DNA of 64,000 nucleotides from Monarcha castaneiventris obscurior (lineage: Eukaryota > Chordata > Aves > Passeriformes > Monarchidae): the NCBI GenBank assembly GCA_026261815.1, contig JAMPIT010000510.1, positions 16,836,001 to 16,900,000 of the forward strand, given 5' to 3'. The notes beneath the pieces are model-generated. The model was not told the origin of the DNA. It saw nothing but the letters and a program-made list of their open reading frames with translations, and did no database searches. Shown piece after piece: positions 26,981 to 39,200 of the stretch. Each line of letters begins with the position of its first letter. Within the stretch, counting starts at the first letter, position 1. The position numbers and the translations under genes are program-made.

Positions 26981-29900
26981 ATCCAGTGACTACAAAGTCC
27001 CTTGGGTTCATAATACTTGCCTATAGGAAAATGGATGCTTTTTTGGTCCGGGGAAACAGTGTCCAGTTAAACTACATTTTGTTATATCCATCCCGAGCTT
27101 TCATTCCTATGCCAAAGGTCTACTGCTCCTGCAACCCTTGTAATTTTATTAAGACTTTTGCTACTGTTAGCAATGTGCTGAATCAGTGTGGAATTTTCTT
27201 TAATATACATGAGCAAACCTAAGATGAACAGCTCAACACAGCTTTTCAGCTCTGCAAACTTGGCTATACTTAAGAGAAGCTGAGTTCATTCATCAGAGCT
27301 GTGTTCACAGTTTTGAGAGGCATATATAATCTTTCCTTATATAATTACCCTTTTTTCTTCAATCCCTAGCACTTTCTTAAAGCTACTAGGCATACACACT
27401 ATTTTATGTTATTTCTAAACAAAGTACAATTCTGTGATTCTTGCAGTTTAACAAAAGGCAAACATTTAAGTAAGTAATTAAGGTTTACTGGTTTCTAGGG
27501 GGCTTAAGTGTATACTTCGATAAGTATATAGGTGAATGTTCTTCTAAGTAATCATTCTGATTTGTTTTTTAATGATTGCATTATCTGTCCTGTATTAGTC
27601 AGGACACTATCTCATCCATGTTCAGGTCTATATTTTGATGTCTTCATCTTATCCCTCTAATATTTGCTCTCTATTTGTCTTTTTAGTTATTTAGAAACTG
27701 CTTATTTGTTTACTTTTAGAAAACAAACCTTTTGTTTTACAGATTCCCCACCTAAACAGTCATTCGATCACTTGCCAAAGATCAAACTTCAATAGCTGTA
27801 GTTACTGAGGAAGATGCTTTGAATCTAAGGAGAATAGACTTGGTTTTATTTTACAATTAATGTGATCAGCAGAAATATTACTTTCCAAACATCTTCAGTC
27901 TGATGATGCCTTTTTGCTGCTGCAGTCAAGATAAAACATGAAATGTAAACATAAAACATATCGCCTCACCTCTCTTTCAAATCCAATCTTAGAAAGAAAA
28001 TTTTCAGAAAGATCTTCTAAAAATACTTCATAGAAGTCTGTAATGCAATTGCAGATGCACACCTCCAGACCTTGAAATTTCATGACCAAGTGCTGTAACA
28101 GCAACCCTTAGGAGAGGAGTGGAAACTTCAATTTCCTATTTAGTTTTCATTTGTCCCTTTTGGGGAAAGTAAGACAATATTCAGAGATCATCACTGCTCT
28201 TCATTTTATTGTATTTTATTGCAAATCTGTGTCTGCAAAGAAGGCATCAGAGACGCTGAGCCTGCCATCAGGGATACCTAGGAATACTTCACAAATATAT
28301 TCTACCAGGATAATAGGAGCAAAAGAGACAATTAGACAGCATCTGATGACCACAGAGGCACACCAGGGTGAAGGACAAGCTTTAGGATTAAAGCTTTAGG
28401 AGGATCCAGGGTAGAGACTAAGCTGGGAAGATGCTGTCTGTCATTACTTGAGGCAGACCTGGTATCATCATCCTGCATCGAGTCCTTTAACTCAGAACTG
28501 TGTGGCCAGAAGGGTAAAGGGTTTGTCTTCTGCTGGTCATGGCAAGACTCAAACATGCTCCCTCTGCTAAAGCCCAGGCACAATGTCACAATAGGCTTCC
28601 CAGAGTGCTCAGCAAGGAGAGGCAGAGATGAATGTGCACACACAAGGCCCCTTCTCCCATTATCACACAGTGCTCATTTCCACAGGCTACTGGTCTGATT
28701 AACAACTGATGCCAGTTTCCAAGTGCTGGTGTAATAGAACTGTTAATTTTATAAATGCCTTAATACTTGACACATAACCTAATACTTGCAAGAATAAGAA
28801 CTCCCTGAATACAACATAAACTGGGACTGAGAAGATAAAAGAATATCTCATACCAGTGGCCCATTACAACCCCCCTGCCGCTTTTAGGGGTTATTTATAT
28901 GCCATTTGTATTACAGTCACATGCAAAGGGCCCCCACTGCAATATACTGAAGCATAAAATAAATGGCAGTATTTTCTTTAGCACTGTTAGGATAGGAAGC
29001 ATATGCTTGCAAGTGCTGCACAAATCACACTGTGGCAAACACTTTCAAATGGAAGCCTGAGAAACCAATGGGCTGTACCTCTCAAACAGCAGGTATGTTA
29101 TATATATTATACATGTTATAGGTTTGACCCTGGCTCTCTGAGGGGTAGATTTATGGTGGTTTGGGATAGACTAAATTTCCTTTAAGGCTGCTGTACCATA
29201 TTTCATTTTAAAAACAAAACCAAACCAAAAAAAACCCAAACAAGGCAATTTGTTTTCCTTTGAATTTTAGGTCATTCTCGTATACAAGGGGGGGAAAAAA
29301 GATGTATAAGAAACTCACAATAAAAGGATGGAGAGGCTAGGATGTACAACATAAGAGGATCTGTACAAATACTAAACAGTTAACCTTCCTTGTCCTATTT
29401 TGCATTATGTCTGATGTGTTTACATGGGCATACATTTATACCCTTTCCTTTTCCTCTTTCTCTCTCAGTGTCACTGATTCTTCCCAAAGTATATCTCCTT
29501 ATACCAGGCTTGTAGGCAGTACCTTGTCTTTCATCTTTATGTAATGACTCTCCCCCTCAGTTTTCAACACAGCAGCCTGTTTCTTCCTCTCAGCCCCCTC
29601 ATGGCAATCAACCCCTCTTTGCCATATAGCTATGCAGTCCCTCAATTCTCAGCACATACACACATGCAAATTTTCATAAATTCAGGAATATACCTGTTCT
29701 GCTTTTGTTCTGCTGGATTCCGCTTGTGGGAAAACATGCCAGGACTCCTTATGTACCTAAGGGAGAGTATTTTAATCGATAGTATCTTGTAACAGAACCA
29801 ATCATATACATGATTTATTTAGAGTATCATCTACTGAACTTGCTTTGCTTAAGTTTGGTAGACACAATGCACCTCTTTGTTTAAAGTTGACACACCATGA

Positions 29901-32900
29901 AATGTAGATGGGGCTGACCCAATATAGGCAGAAATTGGTTCTCTTTGAAACCTAGACTCACAGTTTTCATTTTAACTGGCATCTCTGAGAGCATATGATA
30001 GTAGATACACAAAAGACCACACATTCCTACTGATTAGACCAGTGTCATTTTACACTCTTATTATTATCAAGCACAGTTGTAATACTATAACAAGCAGCAT
30101 ACGTTTTAAAGGCCTGCCTTTACTTTGTTTCCTCTTTTTTCTTTACCCAGATTTGTGCTTGTTTTATCCTTTCTCACCCAGAAGCTTTGTGTCTCCTCTC
30201 TAGCTCGAGAATGAAAAAGTATGAACACCAAAAACTCTGCAGGGAGTTCAGGGAAATTGCTGTTACAACGTATCTTTCTGCAGTTTTCATGGCTTCTTAC
30301 ACCGACAGAGTGGCAGAAAAGGTGCAGAATCTAGGGCAATTCTTCCAGCTTTGCACTATACAGTATGTGGCCATGGGGAAACTGAAGGACACACCGTGTA
30401 TGCCCAGTAACAATAAAGCAATCCCCATTTAATGAGAAAGGAGGAAAAAGAATTTTTCAAACCAGATATTCAAGGATTCATCTTAATATGGAGTTCAGCC
30501 TTAGTCTGTATAGGGTCACTTCAGCTCTCTTGCCAAATAAAGCCGTCAACTTCTAACAATATTATTTTTATCTCATAAACCTGACAAAAGCCCAGCTTTT
30601 GCTATAGGTATATTTTTCAAAACTATTCACATAACTGGAAAATAATCATTATTCTGATTTTTTCTTTCTTTCTAATTCACCTTTGCCCTTTGCCTCTTTC
30701 TCCCTCTTGCTCCCTATTTTTGTTTGCCAATGGAAAGGGAGAAAACAGCAAGTAATATAAGTAATCCTGGGTTCAGATACCCACTATCTGCTGGACTATT
30801 TCTGTATCCAGCATCATCAGAGATTAGATAAAATATGGGATCCCTGGAAACCACAGCCCAGGAATGACATGTTTGAGTCACTAGTAAGTAGGCAGTGTGG
30901 TTATGCTCCTGAATGCAATCTGTGTGCAAATGTAGCATAACTTAAGTGAGCCAGAGGGGAGTGTTGGTTATTCCTACTTTCATTCTGGAATATGAAGTAG
31001 CACAGGAAGACAATTTTCTTACTGAGATTATGGATGTTTGGGGAATATGCTGAGCTGCCCAAGGAGCATGCAGGGATTGCATAAATGTATGTGTCTGGCA
31101 GACATTTGCTGAGGCAGAGATTTTCTGTACTGGTTTAGCCAAAGATATGAAACTCATAAAATTCAGTGATGCTCAATTAAAAATTAGTTCCTCTAAAGTA
31201 AGGAGCAAATACTGTAAAACTGAGTACCTACCTGAACTTTCAGGATGTCTTTGGCAGTGCTGAGGTGTCCCTTCTCCCACAGAGACTCTTCACACTCTCT
31301 GGAGGATCACTGCCAGCCTGCTGCCCTTGGCAAGCAAGTCATATCCATCAGCTGCCTCCTGATCATCTGCAGCCCCTGGAAACTGTAATCAAATTGGAGA
31401 AGAGGAGAGAGCTCCGCTATTTTGAATTCCTGAAAATGTTATGAAATAAGACACCTGGCTAGAGAGAAAGAGTATTTGTGTCTGTGCTGAGGAAAAGAAT
31501 AAGAAGCTCTCTCGCCATCGGATATCCAAAAAGCAATATAGGCAAGATGTGCAACTGGCTAAACTCCATTTGCTCTGCTGCTCTGAGAACAATTATTTCA
31601 GCATCTGCCTTAATTGTGAGGGAACTTGCTGTGTCTGATGGTAGATTGTGTTTAATCACTTCTACATTATTGGTGGCTTTCATCTAGCTAAGTGTTTATC
31701 ATAACATTGTGCAATGGATTTATCACTTATGGTGTTCTTTCCTTTTGCAGGTTTAATATAGTGTTTTACTACAAAAGAAGAAGTCCAGGTTCTTTACCAA
31801 GAGTGCAAATTTAAACAATTTCAGGCTGATACTTTTATTTTGCTTTTTAGTCTTTTTTTTTTTGCATCTTTTGTTTCTCAAAATATTTGAATAGCTCAAC
31901 TAACATAGGAAACAGGTAAAAATGTTGTAATTCTTTAACAGCATCTGTCTACAAACTTTTGTTGTGTACCAGCTTACATAATGCTCAAATCTATGCTGAA
32001 ACTCTAACTAATACTTCTCATAACATATGTACGGTATTTTAAATTATAAAGACCATTATATATATTTAAGTACTTAAGAATAATGAAAAGTGCATATTCT
32101 GAAAGATTAGCTGTCAAACTTACATTGCTTCAATTTTCAATAAAAGGCTTTAGGCCACTGTCAGACAGCAGGGGAAAGCTATGCTGACATTAAGAAGGCA
32201 GCTAGAATAGGGGAAATATTCACATAGTAACATAAAAGAATCCCTGTTAAATCATCGGATACATATACACATACAGGATATTGAGGTTTCATGATTTTCT
32301 CTGCTATATGAAAGAAATAATACTTTACATTAAGTTACTTGCCATCTTAAAATGATTGAGCTTCATGTTTTCTGCATGGTTTAGTACTTTAAAAGTGGGA
32401 CAAGTAATTATCTCTTACATAATAAACCATCTGCATGGATATAATTAAACATTTGCTCAGTTTATTTGATATTAAACCAGAAAAAGAATGTGGTTAAGTA
32501 GCATTTATCATGCAAAAGATGTCAAAATCAGCTGAAAATCCATCTATAATATCCTGGTTAGTTGCTAAGCTTTTGAAGGGGTCTTGAATAGATCTCAAAT
32601 GTGATGCTGCATAACTCAGGTTGACATGGTAACATGCATCGTAAGGAAAATCTCAGCTTTATTATCAACTTCATTTTAATTCCCTCCCCTTTTCATATGC
32701 TCCCCTCAGTTGCTGGAGTAAATGTCTCTTAAGAGTCTCTGATTGCAACTCATAATTATTTGGTGTAATTAAGATGGCGTGCTAGGCTTTTATTTTGTAG
32801 GCTGCAGAATAGCAGCAGGTCTATGAGATGAATCCCTAGCAGCATTTTTTAATGACCATGTTAAATTTAGTGCTGTTCTGAGAGAGATTATGTGTGTTGC

Positions 32901-35900
32901 TTGGTTAATGGGATGTTTGCTATATTCAGACTGCTCTGGCAGCACTGTGCCTGAGGAAGCAGGCGGAGAAGAAATTCTCTCAGTGTAGCCACTCTTACAG
33001 ACATTTAAGCTGTTAAGGGTCAGTGACTACAGCCATAGGACCTGGAGACTCTTGCTGAGAAGACAAGGCCAGAAGAGTCATAGCTTGAGAACACAGGCTG
33101 AAAGAATGGTGGCAGGGCAAAAAAGGACCCCGTAAACCAGAGGCAAAAACAGGTTTGCAAGGACAAAACTGAGACACAGTCAACACTTCTTTATATATTT
33201 GGATAAAACTGAGGCTTCATAGCTGACTATCACAAAATTACATGTCTTAATGTAAGCATATCTATAGATTGTTAAAAAAATCTTTCTAAGAGCTTTATTT
33301 CTTCTGCAAAATAAATCACATTTTGTTTTTGACAAGGATTCACATCTTTGTACATTCCTTAAGTATTTTCTTCTGTGCATGAGAGAGCACTACAGATTGG
33401 GGAATGGTGTGGGATGTGTCTGGCACCTTTTAGCATGTGACTGAGCAGAGGGAGGAAGGGAGGGAAGAAAGGAGCTGCAGAGCCAAGATATCCTCTGAGG
33501 AACACGACAGTCAGACTAGGAAAGCAAAGTGCTACACTGCATGGATGCATGAGGCACAGACAGAGATAAAGAAGAGAGGCAGGACCTGTTTCACTGTGTG
33601 ACACTTCACAGGTTCCTGACTGAAACTCACCCAACCCTTTTGTGTAAGTCATGGATCATAGAGTACTTCAGCTCCAAGACTGCTTGAGGGATAGGAGAAC
33701 TGTGAGATTCCACAGAGGACAAATAAAGGCAGACTCAGAGTGACCAAAAAAAAGCTTAGCTGAATCTTTCTCTGCAACCTTGACATTGGTTACTCTTCAA
33801 CTCCCAAAATAACTTGCTACTTAGAAAAATTAGATGTTACCATCACAGCAGACAGTGGTGTTATGGAGTGAGAAGCAAGTGTTTAAGTTTGTCTCCTGGC
33901 TTTACAGGGAAAACTTGATTTATCATGGAAATTTTGACATCACTGTGAGAGATCTCTTACAAAGGAAATTTAATTAAAAGATTAGAAATTCTTGAAAAGG
34001 AACCTGACAAATGAAAAGATCTTCCTCTTCTTTGATAATTGTGAAATTAACAAGGTTGAAAAATGTTTGAAACTAGCTTGTGTCACATCTTCTGGGTCCG
34101 TGGTAGCTCCACATATCTACATAATGTCTGATTCCTTCCACAATGGCCCTCCAGAGCATAGAAAACCCAGTCTTATTTTTTTAACTTAAAAGTATGTTTT
34201 CTGTTGTTAAGATAATTCTTAATACAACAACCCTGGTAAAATTAAACTGAGGGAAGAAAACAAGAGTAATTGTTTGGAGGCAGCTTCCCTAGGCTTACAC
34301 ACCCCTAAAGGAAGAAAGAAAAACAAGTTTTAGTGTCACTATCTACTGCAATATCATCAATTAATTGTTAACCCTAAAGAAATGCTATTTTTCCACAAAA
34401 ACTTCCTTTATTGAAGCTTCACAAACTTAAACTATGCATGATTTAAGGATCTTTAAAGCTTTAATGAGGTATAATTCTGTTAATGCAAAACAGCCTTTTT
34501 CATAAATTTTCAAGGAGTATTTTACACTAAACTTCTGTATACTAAAGCAAAATTAATTAGTTCTTCAAAACAGAGGACTCTGAATTTCACTTTCATGGCA
34601 AATTAGATTTTGCTTTGTTATGATCTAAGAGCATGTAGATTAACTTTCTTAATACCACTTTCCTTACTATCAACAATGGTTTGAATGTAATCTTAAGATT
34701 TGTCTTTGACTTCCTAATGGATATTAATGGTAAAAGCATCTTTTTATTAAAATTCATGTGTGCAACTATATGTGAGTTTATTTCACATTGACTACACCCA
34801 AACTTTCAAAATGTAACCACATACCCATGTATGGTACAAGCAGAAAAAGAGTTATTGGCCAGCTACCCTATTCTCTTCTAGACCTCATTAGTTTCCCCCC
34901 ACAAACATGGTTACCCTATAGATTACAATGGCCATATTTATTACCATAGGACTGAGCTGACAATACAGAGAGAGTTCAAATTACAGAAAACATCAATCTG
35001 CTCCAGCAAAGAGCTTTTGCCTTACATTTTTTAACAAGTAATTCTAAAATAGCAACTCTTAAAGATATTTTATTTTGAATCACACCAGATCATTGTCTTT
35101 TAGACTGGCTGAAGACTTTCCAAGGTCAAGTTTTTGATGAATTTTGGGCTAATTCTGGTTTGGTGCAGTAGAACTGGAGGTGCCTGGAACTGTCCAGAAG
35201 AGTAGTGTGTTGGGCTGATTTCAGTTTTTTTATTTAGGTTTCTAAAGTCTGAGTCCAGTTTTAGGCATTTAAGTACTTTCTCTGGGGGAAGATGAGAAGA
35301 CTGTCAGCTACATTTAGTTGTCTTCTCCATTTATTGGCTGCTTAGTTTCCATTGGAGAGTCTCTAACTTTCATTCTTTTTCTTCTGTGTATGCAGATTTG
35401 GTTGTCTATGCATCCCTGGCACAATCTGTGATGACTGTGGAATATTATACTTTGATCTGATTTTACCTTGAGCCATGTTACCACAAGAGTCACAATTACT
35501 CCTTCATTAAAACACTGCTAATTAAACTAGTCTGCTCTGTCAGACATAAAACTTCTAATGCCTGCATATTACCTTAGGTTTTTTAGCAATATTTGGGATT
35601 GATACCCGTGGTCATTTTGTTTGCCTTTTACCTGATGAACCTTACAGAAGTACCCAACCTTATGGTAGCTAAGAATAGCTAAATTAGCATCACCAGGGAT
35701 ATTATTGAAGAGCATTTCTCTAGACCTTTTGTTTTAGATAATTTGGAGATAAAATTGTTTCCTGCTCAGCATCTTAAAATAATACTATTTATGCATGCAC
35801 TGATGGTATTAGACAGTTAGGTTGAAATCTCTAAGATTACCATGATAGTTTGAGGGTTGAATCTCGTCTAAATTAATCAGAATTTTACTTTCAGCAATAA

Positions 35901-37379
35901 TGTAGATAAATATTTAATCAAATGCAATGGAATTAATTCTACCTGCTGCAGCTCTTTGTCCTGGGGTGGTTGAGTGGATGCCCATCAGTGCAGACCATGT
36001 AAGCAGCAGCCCAGCATCCCTCCACAGTGCACAACCTGCCTGAGGAGAGAAGTGGTAGCCTAGATACAGCTTTGTCTTACACCTCTAACCCGGGAATGGA
36101 CGGTGCGAGAAGATGGCATCCAAATCCTCGCCCAGAGGAAAGCCCAAAAGATCTGATTCAGGCTGTTAACAGGAGCTGTGGAACCCAGGAGACACTGCTT
36201 GACAACCTCATATGGCCTGTGCGTCACAAAAAACAGCATCTAGAAGGTGAAAAAAACTGCTCCTATGCCGTGAAAATTTGAGACACTTCCTAGGTCACTG
36301 AAGTCTTCCCACTTCATTTCTCCTCTTGGAATTACTTGAGATCTTCCCTGGTGTTTCTTGTTTGTGGCCCTCAGACATCCTTTAGTGACCTGGGTCACAC
36401 ACTGGCTGATTACCTGCCTGAGGATGAGCTTTCCTCTATCCTTCCCTCTTCTCATAAAATCCCACCTCAGCTACTGTGATGTTCTAGCCCTCTTCTGATT
36501 GACAAGACCCACTTGGAAAAAATGAGTCATTTGGGAATTTACTTCAAAAGTGACGATAGTTGGTAAAGAATTTCACACTCTAAATTCTTTTGGGAAGCAG
36601 CTCCTTTTTAAAAGTAATGTTTGTAAAATTGTATCCCAGCCCTAGCCCCTCAAACTTATTTTTAAAATGCTGGTAAACAAAACTACCACATACGCTGTAC
36701 TTAGGTCATTAAAAAAAACCCCAGTTTGTGCATTTATATTCATAAAACATTCCAGCTGTCTCTCCAATTGAAAAAGACAGTCTTGAAGTCTTCAGCCTAG
36801 AGCATGTGAATACCACTGAGATTGAGTTGAGGTTATTGTTAACATACATATTCTAAATTATTTAAAATGTTTCTGCTAAAGGTTATCAGTCAGAAAACAA
36901 TATTGGTTCCCTTTAACTACTTTAAACCAAAGACCAGCAAATCAAATCAGCAAAACAGCTCTTTGAACATGTCCTTAATCCTACCTGAAATAATAATATC
37001 TGAAAGAAAAATAAGAGACAGAAGTCTGACAAGCCATGCTGAAGGTATATTTTTTGACATAGTTAAAGCATTCATGGAGTATCAGAAAGTTAAATAAGAC
37101 AACTTTCCAATACTGAATATGTTCGCTTTACAATGGGACCTCTTTTCATTGGACAAAGATGTAGAAATAATTTTAAGAGTATTTTATTCAATGACCAGCA
37201 GGTAATTACATCTGCTCTACATAAAGAGAATTAACTACTGGTCTGCAGTTTAAAAAGATTAATTTCTTGAAGAAGTCAGTTACAGGCAAATAAATGAGAA
37301 AAAAAGTCTGTAACAGTGAATGATTTTACCAGATTCAAAAATCCAGTTGTGCAGTTAGAGAGAATATTGTCTTTTTGTC
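26981..37379. other. Intergenic gene desert, no gene recognised
   Basis: About 10 kb of AT-rich sequence with no supported exon. It contains an A/C-rich low-complexity patch at 29208-29245. A compact stretch around 32560-32880 is dense in motifs typical of regulatory DNA, including an RFX X-box-like site and TAATT homeodomain cores. In human this interval would be expected to contain SOHLH2. I found no bHLH-like frame here. Confidence 0.45.
32620..32633 (+). promoter_or_regulatory. RFX X-box-like motif
   Basis: GTTGACATGGTAAC differs at one position from the symmetrical RFX X-box GTTGCCATGGTAAC. RFX factors drive ciliary and some neuronal genes. The match is by eye, and a 13/14 match can occur by chance, so function is unproven. 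It lies about 9 kb upstream of the DCLK1 CpG island. Confidence 0.3.
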
Positions 37380-39200
37380 AGCCTCAATGAAGAGAAATAC
37401 AGAAGGACAGATAAAGCGAAAACTTTTCTTTTGCCCATTATTTTAAGTCTGGACAAGTGAAGCAGCAAAAACAAACATATGAGAAATTATCAGTGTGAAA
37501 TTTTACAACCAGAAATACTAAGGAGGAAGATGAATTAAAAAAAAATAGAATACTTGGAAAAAAATAAATCCTAGCAAAATCATAGGACTGTTATTAGAAG
37601 GAAACAGGTGAAATTCTCAATAACAATGCGGAACAGACAGGAATATTCAACAAATATTTCTTCACAATACGGTCCCATCCCAGTCATGAATGCCATATAG
37701 TTTTGCCTAAAATAATATGAATATAATTTTTAATACACGAGTAGTTTAAAAAGAAATTATTACTGGTCTGCCTGAACAATTAATGTTTCTATTCAAGAAA
37801 TTCTAGGACGTTAAGGATGTAATAAAAACATGGATAAAGCCAGGTTACATTTGGACAACATAAAAAATATGACCTTGATTATACAATTATAGCTGTGCTG
37901 GAATGACTCGAAGGTAAAATTAATGGAGACCTGATATGTGACATGATCAATACAGAAAATGATTTTGTAATAATGACAATGAGCATATCAAATTGGGCAG
38001 TTTTCTGGGTGACATTATCAGATATGATTGATAAAGATGACGGCATTGACATAGGCTTCTGTAAAGCGACAGACATACAGCAGTATATCAACCTAATTAA
38101 GTGATTAACATTGTACAAAATCAGTGTAAACACATAATAATTAATTGCGAAATGGCTAAATGGCAGACCTACGAAAGTAAGTATAAACAGCTAATCCCCA
38201 TCCCTCGGGTAATTCCTGAGGAACTTGCTGAGTTCTGCTGTTTTTCCTAAGTGAGTGTTTCCCGACGTGCGGCTGGTGCCAGCAGTCCCAGCCCAGCGCA
38301 GCCCAGGGCTCCGCAGTGCCCAGCTGGCTGGGGCCGCTCCAGTTGCTCAGATCCCTGCTGGGAGCTGGCACGGGCTGTTTGCTGCCCTGGGCACATGCGG
38401 CAGCCTTAGCACCAGCTCCCTGAGCCTGGCCTGGCATCCCGAGAGCTGAGTGCCTCTCTGAGGAGGAGTGGAATGAGCTGTAAACACACCCTTGACACCG
38501 CTGCCTTGGGGGATGGAGCCCCGCACGTCAGAAAGTGCTGTCCTCTGCTACTACATAAATTTATGAGTGATCTGAAGAAATGTTTAACAGCATTAATGGT
38601 AAAATTTTCAAATGACATAAAATGCATAAAGCAATAAATAATGCAAAGAAAAAACAGTTTTTCTGTAGGGAAATTGACATCCTTTAGTAAGCCAGGATCA
38701 TTTGAACATGCTTTTTGAGACAGCTGAATGCAAGATCATTCAGCAGGAACAAAGAATGTAGGTCACGTTTAGAAGACTGGAGACTGTGTCCTGGAAAGCG
38801 GTGACTCTGAAAAGGATTTAGGGGTCACAGTGGTTAGCCAACTAAAGAGAAGCTCCCAGAACAATGTTCCAAGGCATTTGGTACAGCCTTCAGACAGAGG
38901 AGTGTTGGGTGGTGACACAACTGTATCCAATTCTACTTTGACAAAGGTGCTTAAAAATTACAAATGTTCAGAAAAGCTGAAACTGTTGGAAGACTCTTAG
39001 ATCTGAAAATCTTGATCAACATTAACAGAAATGAGAAGTCAAAGTTATTAATTTTATCCAAAGTGAGATTAAAAAATGACCGTATTGTGGTTTATAAAGA
39101 TGCATTCACAGGGGTCTTAGAAATAGGCAACATTTCAAAGTCTGTCCAACAAAGAAAGACAAATTTGTATTAGGAAAACAGTATGATTTGTTAACAGGAT
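37380..39200 (+). mobile_element. Decayed ancient CR1/L3-like LINE (reverse-transcriptase region), sense
   Basis: Several blocks follow, in order, the non-LTR LINE consensus common in turtle and crocodilian genomes. They are: 'CAATGCGGAACAGACAGGAA' with 'TTCAACAAATATTTC' (about 37625-37662); 'GACGGCATTGACATAGGCTTCTGTAAAG' (about 38040-38066); 'AAATGGCTAAATGGCAGACC' (about 38150); 'TTTATGAGTGATCTGAAGAA' with 'AAATTTTCAAATGACATAAA' (about 38560-38622); 'GGAACAAAGAATGTAGGTCAC' (about 38746); and 'GACTCTGAAAAGGATTTAGGGGTCA' (about 38803). Later blocks match to about 39190. The middle blocks correspond to the fingers and palm of the reverse transcriptase. The frame is broken many times, so it is a fossil. 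A GC-rich segment interrupts it at about 38225-38515. It is clearly older than the CR1 tails elsewhere in the window. The recognition is from remembered consensus, and both ends are approximate. Confidence 0.75.
38225..38515. other. GC- and CpG-rich insert within the ancient LINE
   Basis: The LINE blocks at about 38200 and 38530 should be nearly adjacent, but about 290 bp of GC-rich DNA with roughly a dozen CpGs separates them. The flanks are strongly AT-rich. CpGs are normally lost from old methylated repeats, so this block is either a later insertion or has been kept unmethylated. It has no recognisable gene; both strands are open (64 and 93 codons) because GC-rich DNA has few stops. Confidence 0.45.
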
